From: an uncultured Candidatus Melainabacteria bacterium
GTDB taxonomy: Bacteria > Cyanobacteriota > Vampirovibrionia > Gastranaerophilales > Gastranaerophilaceae
Length of the DNA: 64,000 bases
Direction: 5' to 3'
Assembly: GCA_934717855.1 (NCBI GenBank)
Contig: CAKUZI010000006.1
Location: forward strand, 1-64,000
Part shown: one piece after another, positions 1 to 8,856 of the stretch
Layout of the letters: every line of letters starts with the position of its first letter
Numbering within the stretch: the first letter of the stretch is position 1
Notes under the pieces: model-generated
The model's input: the letters and a program-made list of their open reading frames with translations, nothing else
Told to the model about the DNA's origin: nothing
The model's database searches: none
Program-made: the position numbers and the translations under genes

Positions 1-357
1 GCTCTTGTAAGGGCTAAATTTGCAGAACTTATGACGACACCAAAATTCCAAATTTCATTTGCTGATATTTTAGGAATAACTGACAGAATTTACAATGTTG
101 CAGGAACTAACAATCGAGATAATTGGAAAGAACGTATTTCTGCGGACTTTTTAGATAAGTATTATGAAAACTTGGCGAGTGAAAATCCGACAGCATTGAA
201 TATTCCGGAATTATTGAAACAAGCCTTGCAAGCAAAAATTGATATGCGAGTAATACAAAGTCATGACAAGGATAAAACTCGGGCAGAATTAAATGCTAAG
301 TATGAACCGTTATTGAATGACTTACAAAAATATGCAGATATATTAAAAGAGGCATAA
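1..357 (+). CDS. Probable 4-alpha-glucanotransferase (GH77), C-terminal fragment
   Basis: The reading frame is open from the first base, so the gene starts upstream of the window; 118 C-terminal residues are visible. A stretch with LGITDRIYNVAGT followed by NW and R resembles the C-terminal region of amylomaltases (LG..-R-N-PGT-..NW-W-R). In that family this part closes the TIM barrel of an enzyme that transfers alpha-1,4-glucan segments. The last ~45 residues are charged and helical. The catalytic residues lie outside the window, so the call rests on a short match. An ATG at base 31 is internal to the frame and is probably not the start. Confidence 0.5.
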   Translation, partial: ALVRAKFAELMTTPKFQISFADILGITDRIYNVAGTNNRDNWKERISADFLDKYYENLASENPTALNIPELLKQALQAKIDMRVIQSHDKDKTRAELNAKYEPLLNDLQKYADILKEA

Positions 358-370
358 AGCCTCTTTTTTA
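345..370. terminator. Bidirectional intrinsic terminator
   Basis: A 9-bp perfect stem (345-353 with 359-367) has a 5-nt loop that contains the stop codon of the upstream gene. A T-run follows on the + strand and an A-run precedes the stem, so it can serve both this gene and the convergent secA. Confidence 0.8.
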
Positions 371-374
371 TTTG

Positions 375-3026
375 TTATGCGATTTCGTTGTTATCCGGGT
401 TTTCTGGTTCCGGGCCAACAACTTGTATTCCGAATTTTGTTCTGAACAAGTGTTTAACCGTATCGCCTTGAATTTCGTACATCATTTTGTTGAACAAATC
501 GTAAGCTTCACGTTTATATTCAATTAACGGGTCTTTTTGACCGTAAGCGCGTAAGCCTATTCCCTCTCTCAACATGTCAATGTTGTGCAAGTGATCAATC
601 CATTTGTTGTCTACAACTCTTAACAAGATATCTTTTTCAAGTTGTCTGATTACGTTGTTTTCGCTAAAAGCTTCTTGTATAGGAGCTTCCGGATCGTATT
701 GAGAAATAACTTGATTATAGAAATTAACAACTTCTTCTTCATGCTGTCTATACGCATTAACTGCAAGAGTTTTTAATTTGTCAAATATAGGTTCAAATCG
801 TAAGTTCTGAACATCTGAAACTTGAATTCCTGACAATTGAGGAATGATAGAGTGCAATTCTTTAATCATTGTTTGCAAGTCTTCGTATACATATTCTTCC
901 GGATGAAGTTCCGGCGCTATGTAACTTCTCAATAGTCTGTCAATTTCTTTTTCAATCATATAGTAAATATCTTCAGACAAATTCTTTCCTGCAAGAACTT
1001 TTCTTCTTTGAGCGTAGAATTTTTCACGTTGAATATTCATTACATCGTCGTATTCAAGAACAGATTTTCTAATATCAAAGTGATATGTTTCAACTTTTTT
1101 CTGTGCTGATTGAATTTGTCTTGTGATAAGAACATTCTCGATTGCGATGTTATCTTCAACGTTAAGAGCGTTCATTAAAGCTGTAATTTTTTCGCCACCG
1201 AAAATTCTCATCAAATTGTCTTCCAAAGATAAGAAAAATCTTGTAGAACCAGGGTCACCCTGACGAGCGGCACGACCTCTCAATTGGTTGTCAATACGAC
1301 GAGACTCGTGACGTTCTGTTCCTATTACGTGTAAACCGCCTACTGCAACAACTTTTTCGTGTTCAGCTTCCGTAATTGCACGAGCTTCTTTAAGAGCAGC
1401 CTCTTTTATTGTTTCGTAATTTTCTGTTTGAGGAGTAATTCCTTTCACATCAAGCATTTCTTTCGCTAAAAATTCCGCATTACCACCTAATAGGATGTCG
1501 GTACCACGACCAGCCATGTTCGTTGCGATTGTAACAGCTCCGGCACGACCTGCCTGAGCGATAATATAAGCTTCTTTTTCGTGATGTTTCGCGTTTAAAA
1601 CGTGGTGAGGAATACCTTTTTGTTGTAATAAGTATGAAACATATTCAGATTTTTCAATACTGATTGTTCCAACAAGAACAGGTCTGCCAATTTCGTGCAT
1701 TCTGATAATATCTTGAACAACTGCGTCAAATTTAGCACGTTCTGTTTTATAAATTACGTCAGGATAATTTATTCTAATGTCTGGTTTGTTTGTCGGAATT
1801 GTTGTAACTTCAAGGTTGTAAATTTTTCCAAATTCAGCTTCTTCAGTCATCGCAGTACCGGTCATTCCTGATAATTTTGGATAAAGTCTGAACAAGTTTT
1901 GGAATGTAATACTTGCAAGAGTTTGCGTTTCATCTTGAATTTGAACACCCTCTTTAGCTTCAATTGCTTGGTGCAAACCATCAGACCAACGACGACCTTC
2001 CATCAAACGGCCGGTGAATTCGTCAACAATCATTACTTCGCCATTTTTAACCACGTAATCTGTATCTTTTACGAACAATTCTTTCGCTTTCAATGCTTGT
2101 AACAAGTGATGAGCATATTGAGTATTGATATCGAACAAATCTTTAACGCCGATAAGTTCTTGTGCGTGGTCAATACCATCTTCTGTTAAAATAATGTTTT
2201 TATTCTTTTCATCGACTTCATAGTCTTTAATTTTTTCTAATTGAGGAGCAACTTTTGCCATTAATTGATAGGTTTCAGCAGATTTTTCAAGTCTTCCGCT
2301 GATGATTAGCGGAGTTCTGGCTTCATCAATTAGAATACTGTCAACTTCGTCGATAATCGCGTAATTATAAGGTCTTTGAACAAGCATTTCGATGTTTGAT
2401 GCCATATTGTCGCGAAGATAATCAAAGCCGAATTCGTTATTTGTTCCGTAAGTGATGTCGCAGTTATAAGCTCTTTTTTTAGCTTCAAAATCCTCTGCAG
2501 AGCGACCGCCGGAAAGAATAACGCCAACTGTCAAACCTAAGAATTTGTAGATTTTTCCCATCCAGTCGCTGTCACGTTTTGCTAAGTAGTCGTTTACGGT
2601 AATTACGTGAACCCCTTTGCCTGTCAAAGCATTCAAATATGCAGGTAACGTAGCAACAAGAGTTTTACCCTCACCGGTTCTCATCTCTGCAATATGACCG
2701 TTATGCAAAAAGTATCCCCCAATTAATTGAACATCAAAGTGACGCATATTCAAAACACGTTTACCGGCTTCTCTAACAGTTGCGAACGCTTCCGGAAGAA
2801 TTTTATCTAAAGCTTCTTTTTCAAGTTTTCTATCAGTTTTAAAATCAGTTGATGTTGGACGTTTTGCAAGAATTTCTTTGAATTCGTCTGTTTTAGCTCT
2901 CAATTCTTCATCAGTTAATTTTTCAAATTGAGGTTCAAGAGCGTTGATATGGTCAATAATTCCCATTATACTTTTAACTTTTTTTTCGTTAGGATCGCCC
3001 AACAATTTCAATAAAAAACTTATCAT
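375..3026 (-). CDS. secA: Preprotein translocase ATPase SecA
   Basis: SecA drives post-translational protein export through SecYEG by ATP hydrolysis at the inner membrane. The 883-residue product has the DEAD-like motor with Walker A (MRTGEGKT near residue 115), a DEVD Walker B (IIDEVDSILIDEARTP near 225), the GTAMT and NMAGRGTD motifs of the second motor domain, and the IGTERHESRRIDNQLRGRAARQ signature. The C-terminus ends in a proline/acid tail without the CxCx8C-H zinc motif used for SecB binding; cyanobacterial SecA proteins also lack it. The start ATG follows GGAGAGG by about 8 nt. It is a single gene convergent with its left neighbour and divergent from rpsP. Confidence 0.98.
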   Translation of the reverse strand: MISFLLKLLGDPNEKKVKSIMGIIDHINALEPQFEKLTDEELRAKTDEFKEILAKRPTSTDFKTDRKLEKEALDKILPEAFATVREAGKRVLNMRHFDVQLIGGYFLHNGHIAEMRTGEGKTLVATLPAYLNALTGKGVHVITVNDYLAKRDSDWMGKIYKFLGLTVGVILSGGRSAEDFEAKKRAYNCDITYGTNNEFGFDYLRDNMASNIEMLVQRPYNYAIIDEVDSILIDEARTPLIISGRLEKSAETYQLMAKVAPQLEKIKDYEVDEKNKNIILTEDGIDHAQELIGVKDLFDINTQYAHHLLQALKAKELFVKDTDYVVKNGEVMIVDEFTGRLMEGRRWSDGLHQAIEAKEGVQIQDETQTLASITFQNLFRLYPKLSGMTGTAMTEEAEFGKIYNLEVTTIPTNKPDIRINYPDVIYKTERAKFDAVVQDIIRMHEIGRPVLVGTISIEKSEYVSYLLQQKGIPHHVLNAKHHEKEAYIIAQAGRAGAVTIATNMAGRGTDILLGGNAEFLAKEMLDVKGITPQTENYETIKEAALKEARAITEAEHEKVVAVGGLHVIGTERHESRRIDNQLRGRAARQGDPGSTRFFLSLEDNLMRIFGGEKITALMNALNVEDNIAIENVLITRQIQSAQKKVETYHFDIRKSVLEYDDVMNIQREKFYAQRRKVLAGKNLSEDIYYMIEKEIDRLLRSYIAPELHPEEYVYEDLQTMIKELHSIIPQLSGIQVSDVQNLRFEPIFDKLKTLAVNAYRQHEEEVVNFYNQVISQYDPEAPIQEAFSENNVIRQLEKDILLRVVDNKWIDHLHNIDMLREGIGLRAYGQKDPLIEYKREAYDLFNKMMYEIQGDTVKHLFRTKFGIQVVGPEPENPDNNEIA

Positions 3027-3145
3027 TATAAAAATTTCCTCTCCGTCTGGTTAATCAATGTTTTTATATTAGCATAGACAAACGAAATATAACATCCTCT
3101 TAAGGAAATATTTATATTTTGACCGTAACTTTTGTTAATTATTAC

Positions 3146-3174
3146 TTGATTAGATAAAAGTTTTATGTTTTAAT
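3146..3174 (+). promoter_or_regulatory. Candidate rpsP promoter
   Basis: TTGATT (3146-3151) is separated by 17 nt from TTTAAT (3169-3174). It would give a leader of about 105 nt before rpsP. This is a motif match only. Confidence 0.4.
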
Positions 3175-3181
3175 CAAACTT

Positions 3182-3256
3182 GGAATGAGGCAATTCCTCT
3201 TAGCCTTGTTCAAGGATTTGAAAATACGGCGCGGCTGCAGTGTTGGAAAATCCGTA
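3182..3256 (+). promoter_or_regulatory. Structured leader upstream of rpsP
   Basis: Successive short inverted repeats can be drawn: GAGG/CCTC (3187-3199), CCTTG/CAAGG (3204-3214) and GGATTT/AAATCC (3214-3219 with 3248-3253), the last enclosing a GC-rich core in an otherwise AT-rich region. It matches no riboswitch class I can recognise. It may be an autoregulatory ribosomal-protein leader. Confidence 0.3.
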
Positions 3257-3287
3257 AGTTACAACAAAAAATAAGGGAAAAACAAAA

Positions 3288-3656
3288 ATGTTAAAAATCA
3301 GATTGAAAAGATTGGGCGCTAAAAAGAACCCTACATACAGAGTTATTGTTATAAACTCAACTACAAAACGTGAAGGTAGACCGGTTCAAGAATTAGGTCA
3401 CTACAACCCAAAAACAAAAGAAATGAAACTAGACAAAGTTGCAGCTTTGGATTGGGTAAAAAAAGGTGCTCAACCTACTGAAACTGTTGCATATTTGATT
3501 AAAAACTGCAACGAAGACGGTACTTTGAACTATGTAAAAAAAGAAACAGTTAAGCTTTCTAAGAAAGCTCAAGCAAAAGCTCAAGCTGAAGCTGAAGCAA
3601 AAGCAGCTGCAGAGGCTGAAGCTGCTCAAGCTGCAGAAGCTCCTGCTGAAGCATAG
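3288..3656 (+). CDS. rpsP: 30S ribosomal protein S16
   Basis: The first ~80 residues match bS16: MLKIRLKRLGAKKNPTYR, then the PVQELGHYNP block and the DWVKKGAQPT block. bS16 stabilises the 16S rRNA 5' domain in the small subunit. The protein is 122 residues long against the usual 80-90. The extra C-terminus is an Ala/Glu/Lys-rich helical tail (AQAEAEAKAAAEAEAAQ), as in some other bacterial S16 proteins. AGGGAAA lies 9 nt before the ATG. It appears monocistronic, with its own terminator, and lacks the usual rimM-trmD partners next to it. Confidence 0.96.
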   Translation: MLKIRLKRLGAKKNPTYRVIVINSTTKREGRPVQELGHYNPKTKEMKLDKVAALDWVKKGAQPTETVAYLIKNCNEDGTLNYVKKETVKLSKKAQAKAQAEAEAKAAAEAEAAQAAEAPAEA

Positions 3657-3684
3657 TTTAGATAATAAACATTTTATAGATAAA

Positions 3685-3714
3685 AAAGGCTGGAATTATT
3701 TCCAGTCTTTTTTG
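3685..3714. terminator. Intrinsic terminator shared by rpsP and the convergent radical SAM gene
   Basis: An 11-bp stem (3685-3695 with 3700-3710, one G-U pair) has a TTAT loop and a T-run on the + strand. The A-run on the other side allows function in the - direction too. Confidence 0.8.
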
Positions 3715-3757
3715 TTATGTATTGATAAGTTCGTTTTGTTAATTTAATTATGCTGAA

Positions 3758-4825
3758 TTATTTAACGCATAATTCACAACACATTTGGCAAGCTCCGAAA
3801 ACTTTTGCATAATGCAGGTTTTTTCTAAAACATCTGTAATGTGGAAGATTAAAAACCTCTTTAATTGGCATATCTTTTACGTTCCCGATTTTTTGAGACA
3901 AACAAGGATAAACATCACCTTGAGGGTTAATCATCATGTTTGAATAAGGGTACATACAAGGCTTGTAAATTTCTCTAACTGGTTTGTCTGCCGGAGTGTT
4001 AAAAAATTCTTCAATTTTTTCAAGCGGATTTTTAGAGTATTCAAATTTTGGTGAAAACCTGATTTTTACATTAGATTTTTTGCTTAAACATTCAAGTTCT
4101 TTATAAACCTCTTTAAAATGTTCCATATCAAAATATTTTTTGATAGGGTAATTTGCATTAAATTCCGGAACAAAGCTGTCAAATAATACTGAATTTTGTT
4201 TCAAATTATTGTTGCGCAAAAAAGAGATTGAAAGAAAATTAAATTTCTTTTCGTCACACATTTTGTATAATTTGACTAAATCGTCGAGATTGTTTTCAAG
4301 GACAATAGTTTTAATGTCAATCATGGGTCTTTTTGGTTGAGAATTCATATTGTCAAAGTTATTCATGATTTTATTCCAAATGCCGTCTTTGTTTCGATTT
4401 ATGTTATGATTTTCTCCATAACCGTCTAATGAAACAGACAAAAGCATCATTTTACTTTTTATAAAAGCGTCAATAATCTCATCGTTGATTAAAATCCCGT
4501 TTGAAACAACATTCAATTTGCCGAACGTTTTTTTAGATGTGCGCATCAAAATGTCAATAAAATCTTTTCTGATTAGAGGTTCGCCTCCTACAAGAGTGAC
4601 AAAGGAATACCAAGGAATTTGGTCTATTATTTTGAACCATTCGTCAGTTGTTAATTCATCTTTTTTACGGTCATCGCCGACATAGCAATACGGACAATTG
4701 AGATTGCAACGATATGTTAGCTCGAAAAAGTAGCGCAAAGGCATTGGGGCTAAACCGCTTTTGTCGTTGTATGCCGGTAGGGCGTATAAATTTCTTCCTA
4801 AGTCAAATAGATTTGATAAATTCAT
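3758..4825 (-). CDS. Radical SAM/SPASM domain protein
   Basis: The 355-residue product has the radical SAM iron-sulfur motif CNLNCPYC near residue 40, an early GGEPL motif, and a C-terminal SPASM-type cysteine cluster (CMYPY...VYPC...CQMCCELC). Such proteins usually modify peptides or act as maturases, using SAM cleavage at one 4Fe-4S cluster and auxiliary clusters for electron transfer. No short precursor peptide is evident beside it, so the substrate is unknown. AAGGCAG precedes the start. It sits 12 nt downstream of the ZIP transporter gene, so the two are probably cotranscribed. Confidence 0.88.
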   Translation of the reverse strand: MNLSNLFDLGRNLYALPAYNDKSGLAPMPLRYFFELTYRCNLNCPYCYVGDDRKKDELTTDEWFKIIDQIPWYSFVTLVGGEPLIRKDFIDILMRTSKKTFGKLNVVSNGILINDEIIDAFIKSKMMLLSVSLDGYGENHNINRNKDGIWNKIMNNFDNMNSQPKRPMIDIKTIVLENNLDDLVKLYKMCDEKKFNFLSISFLRNNNLKQNSVLFDSFVPEFNANYPIKKYFDMEHFKEVYKELECLSKKSNVKIRFSPKFEYSKNPLEKIEEFFNTPADKPVREIYKPCMYPYSNMMINPQGDVYPCLSQKIGNVKDMPIKEVFNLPHYRCFRKNLHYAKVFGACQMCCELCVK

Positions 4826-4837
4826 TTTTTCTGCCTT

Positions 4838-5638
4838 TTAACCACCTATCAAAATTAAACTAACCCAAATTACAAGAATTCCAGAGATAATTCCAACGAT
4901 TGATTGGTGCCAATCTCCATATTCTTTTGCTAAAGGTAGCAAAGTATCAAATGAAATATAAATCATAATTCCGGCAACGGCAGCCATTAATGCTCCGATT
5001 AAAACTTGTGGTAAGAACAATCCGAAAATAAACATTCCAACTAAAGCCCCGATTGGTTCTGTAATTCCTGAAAGTGCTGCATATAGCATTGCATAACGTT
5101 TTTTACCTGTTACGTGGTACATTGGTAAAGCTACTGCAATACCTTCGGGAATGTTGTGGATTGCGATAGCCAACCCAACAGAGAGCCCAAGTGTTATGTT
5201 TTGAGTTGTCGTAAAAAATGTTGCCATGCCTTCCGGAAAGTTGTGTACACAAATTGCGATTGCTGTAAAAATTCCGGCTCTTTTAATTCTATAATTTCTG
5301 TGAGCGGGGCCGTCAGGGTGAAGAACATCTTCTGTGTCAATGTGGTCAGGCAAAAAGTAGTCAATCAAGATTGCTACAATCAAACCTGCAACAAAACCGG
5401 CAAGGGTTAACCATTCGTGAGTTGTTGGAAAGTGTTGAGCCAAAAGTTTTCCGGCTTCCGGCAACATATCCATAAATGATACGAAAACCATTACGCCGGC
5501 AGAAAATCCCAAACCGACTGACAAAGCTTTTAAATTATCTTTTTTTACAATAAACGCAATACCTCCGCCGATTGCAGTAGATAAACCGGCAAATAAAGTT
5601 ATAAGCATTGCTGGAGCAAAATTATTAGGTATAATCAT
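4838..5638 (-). CDS. ZIP family divalent metal transporter
   Basis: This 266-residue integral membrane protein carries the ZIP signatures in TM4 (HNFPEGMA) and TM5 (HNIPEGIA), whose His/Glu residues bind Zn2+ or Fe2+ in transport. The general layout matches ZupT-like proteins, with a polar loop (DHIDTEDVLHPDGPAHR) between TM3 and TM4. The frame extends upstream to 5710, but the ATG at 5638 is preferred because AAGGAAAAA precedes it and the residues after it begin the first TM segment. It is the first gene of a pair with the radical SAM gene. Confidence 0.92.
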   Translation of the reverse strand: MIIPNNFAPAMLITLFAGLSTAIGGGIAFIVKKDNLKALSVGLGFSAGVMVFVSFMDMLPEAGKLLAQHFPTTHEWLTLAGFVAGLIVAILIDYFLPDHIDTEDVLHPDGPAHRNYRIKRAGIFTAIAICVHNFPEGMATFFTTTQNITLGLSVGLAIAIHNIPEGIAVALPMYHVTGKKRYAMLYAALSGITEPIGALVGMFIFGLFLPQVLIGALMAAVAGIMIYISFDTLLPLAKEYGDWHQSIVGIISGILVIWVSLILIGG

Positions 5639-5718
5639 ATTTTTATTTTTCCTTTCAAAACAATGATAACATAAAGGAAAAACATGTAAAAATATAATAA
5701 AATCTGACACTGTTACGA

Positions 5719-5805
5719 AATGTAAAAATGAATTTAAAAATGGCTCAAACCCAGATATAATGTCTCTATGCTATGCTATGCTATGCTGGGCGGGGCACTA
5801 TAGCA
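5719..5805 (+). promoter_or_regulatory. CTATG-repeat promoter/leader element, copy 1
   Basis: An AATGTAAA word and TTTAAAAATGGCTCAAACCC are followed by a -10-like AT block, four perfect CTATG units (5766-5785), then CTGGGCGGGGC and ACTATAGCA. The same ordered blocks occur at 21616-21720 and 26401-26500. The last TGCTAT of the array can pair with ATAGCA after the G-rich block. It lies upstream of the 384-aa gene. Confidence 0.75.
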
Positions 5806-5865
5806 AGTTTTTCAGCCTTTCTGTTTTAATATTTATGTAGGTGTACAAACAAGAAAGGTGTAGTA

Positions 5866-7020
5866 ATGTCAATAGATGCAGTAAGAAATTATTCAATTGG
5901 ACTTCAACAAACTCCCAAAGCAAGTTTGAAATCGCAACAAAGTTTTACTTCAAATTCTGAAGTTGATGAAGAAAAGTCAAATGCTACAAAATATATGATA
6001 GGTGCAACAGCATTAGCTGCCGTAGTTGGGTTGGGTATTGCTGGTTATAAAGGTAAACTTGGTAAAGGTATTCAAAAATTTTTAGGTGGCGCCGAAAATG
6101 CTGTAGAAAAAGGAACTCAAAATGCGAGTGAAAATGCAGGTTCTGTAAGTAAACCTTTAACATCTGGAACTGAATCAGTCGGTAGTAAGGCTAGTGATGC
6201 ATTGGTAGATGGAGCTGAAAATGGCGTGGTTGCTACTCCAAAGTCTGAAGTCATTAATGAAAAGCCTTTAAATGAAACATCAGGGCTGAAGCCTGAAATA
6301 GAGGCAGAACCGAAGACAAATCAAAAAACAGAAACCAATACAAAAGCTGAATTAGAAGCAAAGGCAAAGGCAGAAGCAGAAGCAAAGGCAGAAGCAGAAG
6401 CAAAGGCAAAGGCAGAAGCTGAAGCAAAGGCAAAAGCAAAAGCTGAAGAAAAAGCTTTTATAGAGAAACACAAACAAGCTTTAATTGATAAATTGCATGA
6501 AGAAGGCGAACAATTATATAGAACTACAGTTAAGAAATATGATGATTTGGTTAAAAGATTTGCTCATCAGCGTACAAAATTTGATAAAATACCTGGACAA
6601 AGAAGCGAAAAACACGGTCTTTTTATAATAGAACAACAACTTGGTAAAGGTGCTAAAAAGACAGCAACAACGATGACTTATTATTCTAAAGATGGTAAAA
6701 ATATAGACAAAGTAGTATGTACTCGTGGTGGCAAAAAAGCTTATCAAGTCACATATCGTGACAATGGAGAAACTGTTGAATTATGTGCAAAAGATTTATT
6801 TATTGATGGTGACAAAAATGGAATTGTAGAAACAAGATCTAGAAACAACCGTGTTCATCTAAGTGTATATAATGATAAAGCCCAAATGGAAATATGGAGG
6901 CAAGATTATAGTAATGGAGAGGTAAAACGGCTTGGTATATGCTATGAGAAAGGCTCTGAAGAAAAAATTGTCTCTGCAGATAAAGAAAGTATATGTGATT
7001 ATTTGAATATTACAGATTAA
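5866..7020 (+). CDS. Uncharacterised membrane-anchored protein with Ala/Glu/Lys repeat helix
   Basis: I do not recognise this 384-residue protein. It has a short polar N-terminus, one predicted TM or amphipathic segment at about residues 44-62 (YMIGATALAAVVGLGIAGY), a Gly/Ser/Thr-rich linker, a repetitive AKAEAEAKA helix at about 160-205 and a compact polar C-terminal domain (about 225-384) with a GKNIDKVVCTRGGKKAYQV strand-rich region. AGAAAGG lies about 8 nt before the ATG. It is monocistronic, with its own terminator, and is driven by the CTATG-repeat element. It is probably a lineage-specific envelope protein. Confidence 0.75.
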   Translation: MSIDAVRNYSIGLQQTPKASLKSQQSFTSNSEVDEEKSNATKYMIGATALAAVVGLGIAGYKGKLGKGIQKFLGGAENAVEKGTQNASENAGSVSKPLTSGTESVGSKASDALVDGAENGVVATPKSEVINEKPLNETSGLKPEIEAEPKTNQKTETNTKAELEAKAKAEAEAKAEAEAKAKAEAEAKAKAKAEEKAFIEKHKQALIDKLHEEGEQLYRTTVKKYDDLVKRFAHQRTKFDKIPGQRSEKHGLFIIEQQLGKGAKKTATTMTYYSKDGKNIDKVVCTRGGKKAYQVTYRDNGETVELCAKDLFIDGDKNGIVETRSRNNRVHLSVYNDKAQMEIWRQDYSNGEVKRLGICYEKGSEEKIVSADKESICDYLNITD

Positions 7021-7035
7021 ATTTGTAAAGATAAG

Positions 7036-7073
7036 TAAGGTGGAGAAAACAAAAAATTCTCCACCTTATTTTT
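7036..7073 (+). terminator. Intrinsic terminator of the 384-aa gene
   Basis: A 12-bp perfect stem (7036-7047 with 7057-7068) is followed by a T-rich run. Confidence 0.85.
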
Positions 7074-7123
7074 TGTATAAAAACTTATGTATCCAAAATT
7101 TTAGAATTTGTATAAATATATTT

Positions 7124-7354
7124 AAACTTGTCCTCTCTCCAAGGGAGAGAGTTAGAGAGAGGGGTTGGATTTGATAAAAATTAAAAAACTATCACTATTA
7201 TTTCCCCCACCTCGAAATCAAAGATTTCGGTCCTCCCTCAAGTGGAGGACATGAAATAATAAGTCTTTTTATACAAAAAATTAACCCCTCTCCCGCATTC
7301 GTAATGCTCACATCCGTTCGCAAACGACTCCGACCTCTACCCTCGGAGAGGTGA
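7124..7354. repeat. Composite intergenic repeat A, copy 1 (~230 bp)
   Basis: It contains several nested palindromes: CCTCTCTCC/GGGAGAGAG, CGAAATC/GATTTCG, CCTCC/GGAGG and a CCCCTCTCCC...GGAGAGG unit with an inner GTAATGCTCACATCC block. It is nearly identical to 21254-21485. The region 7021-7503 contains no gene. Confidence 0.9.
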
Positions 7355-7365
7355 ATTTAGCCTAA

Positions 7366-7440
7366 AGTCCTCTCTCCAAGGGAGAGAGCTAGAGAGAGGG
7401 GTTGGATTTGATAAAAATTTAAAAAACTATTACTACTATT
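7366..7440. repeat. Composite repeat A, partial third copy
   Basis: It repeats the first ~70 bp of the unit at 7124 (TCCTCTCTCCAAGGGAGAGA, then the GAGAGGGGTTGGATTTG block). It is immediately followed by an AT-only inverted repeat (7427-7435 with 7449-7457) at the 3' side of fliI. Confidence 0.8.
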
Positions 7441-7503
7441 AATAATATTAGTAATAGTGTTCAATGACTTGTGTTGGAAGAATGAGTATCTTTGTAGCTA
7501 AAT

Positions 7504-8850
7504 TTAAATTTCAACCCCTCTCATCATATCGACAAGAGTTTGAATTGTTGTATCCATGCTTACAATATCAGAGGTTCTTTGTTGTAAAAATGCGTTAATT
7601 TTAGGCATCATTTCAATTGCGGTATCAAGTCTAGGGTTTGTGCCTGGTTGATACATCCCAACATCGATAAGGTCTTTGTTTTCTCTATAAAGAGCCATAA
7701 TTGTACGCATTTTGCCCGCAGCTTCTTTGTGTTCAGGCGTAACAATAGATGACATCAACCTTGAAATACTTCCGAGTACATCAATTGCAGGGTAGTGGTT
7801 CATTTCAGCAACTTTTCTTGACAAGAAAATGTGACCGTCAACGATACCACGCACAATATCTACAATCGGATCTGAAATGTCATCGCCTTCCATTAATACT
7901 GTATAAAGAGCTGTTACGGATCCTTTTGGGCTGTTTCCGGCTCTTTCCAAAACTTTTTGCAACCAAGAGAAAATTGATGGCGGATAACCTTTCATTGTAG
8001 GTGGTTCGCCTAGAGACAAGCCTACTTCACGTCCTGCCATTGCACAACGAGTTACGGTATCTGTCATTAAGAAAACTTTTTTACCTTGATCTCTAAAATA
8101 TTCACAAACAGCAGTTGCGGTTAAAAGTGCTTTTTGTCTGATTAGAGGTGGTTGATCGCCCGTAGAACAAACCAAAACTGATTTTGCCATACCTTTTTCA
8201 CCAAGAGCATCTTCCACAAACTCTTTAACCTCACGACCACGTTCTCCGATTAGTGCAACTACGTTAACATCCGCGTCAGAATTTCGAGCAATCATACCAA
8301 GCAAGGTACTTTTCCCTACTCCTGAGCCTGCAAATAGCCCTAGACGCTGTCCGCAACCCATTGTCATACAGCTATCAATTGCACGAACACCTGTTGAAAA
8401 AACTTCTGTAATAATTGGTCTTTCAAAAGGTCCGGGTGGAGGCCCCTCAACAGGTCTCCAAGTTGCGCCTGCCGTATCAAGAGGTTTCCCGTCAATCGGT
8501 TCTCCCATTGGGTTAATCAAACGTCCTAAAAGAAAGTCACCTACAGGAATTGTAATTGGTTTTCCGGTTGAAGTAACCAAACTGCCTTGTCCGATACCCT
8601 CACCGTCATATAGCAAAAGTAATTGAGCTACTTCACCTTTAAAAGCCTGTACTTCTGCGGGTTTGCGTCTACCGTCTTTTGTTTCAATATAGCAGAGATC
8701 TCCAACTTTCAAGCCGGGAAGTTTTACTTCCACTGTTAAACCAAGCAACTTGGAAACAGTCCCTTTAAATCGGAACAGTTCTGTTTGGTCTAACTTATCT
8801 TGTACTTTAGCTTTAAGCTCTGTTAATCTGCTAATATCTAACTCATTCAT
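7504..8850 (-). CDS. fliI: FliI/YscN-family secretion ATPase
   Basis: Homohexameric ATPase of the flagellar or type III export apparatus, related to F1-beta. The 448-residue product has the P-loop GLFAGSGVGKST (near 165-175), the IGERGREVKEF block, a Walker B-like KVFLMTDTVTR stretch, and EPPTMKGYPPSIF and GSVTALYTVLMEGDD typical of the family. No other flagellar or secretion gene is present in the window, so the assignment between flagellar FliI and a type III secretion ATPase is not certain. There is no Shine-Dalgarno; a strong promoter ends 6 nt before the ATG. Confidence 0.9.
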   Translation of the reverse strand: MNELDISRLTELKAKVQDKLDQTELFRFKGTVSKLLGLTVEVKLPGLKVGDLCYIETKDGRRKPAEVQAFKGEVAQLLLLYDGEGIGQGSLVTSTGKPITIPVGDFLLGRLINPMGEPIDGKPLDTAGATWRPVEGPPPGPFERPIITEVFSTGVRAIDSCMTMGCGQRLGLFAGSGVGKSTLLGMIARNSDADVNVVALIGERGREVKEFVEDALGEKGMAKSVLVCSTGDQPPLIRQKALLTATAVCEYFRDQGKKVFLMTDTVTRCAMAGREVGLSLGEPPTMKGYPPSIFSWLQKVLERAGNSPKGSVTALYTVLMEGDDISDPIVDIVRGIVDGHIFLSRKVAEMNHYPAIDVLGSISRLMSSIVTPEHKEAAGKMRTIMALYRENKDLIDVGMYQPGTNPRLDTAIEMMPKINAFLQQRTSDIVSMDTTIQTLVDMMRGVEI

Positions 8851-8856
8851 AAAATT

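Noticed and set aside
5766..5785. CTATG tandem array considered as a CRISPR or coding repeat
   Set aside because: Units are 5 bp with no spacers, and no reading frame with a start covers the array.
6254..6439. Leu/Pro-rich open frame opposite the 384-aa gene
   Set aside because: It is the antisense reading of the repetitive Ala/Glu/Lys codons; no start signal.
7124..7440. Repeat island considered as a CRISPR array
   Set aside because: The units are palindromic, unevenly spaced and lack regular unique spacers; no cas genes are present.
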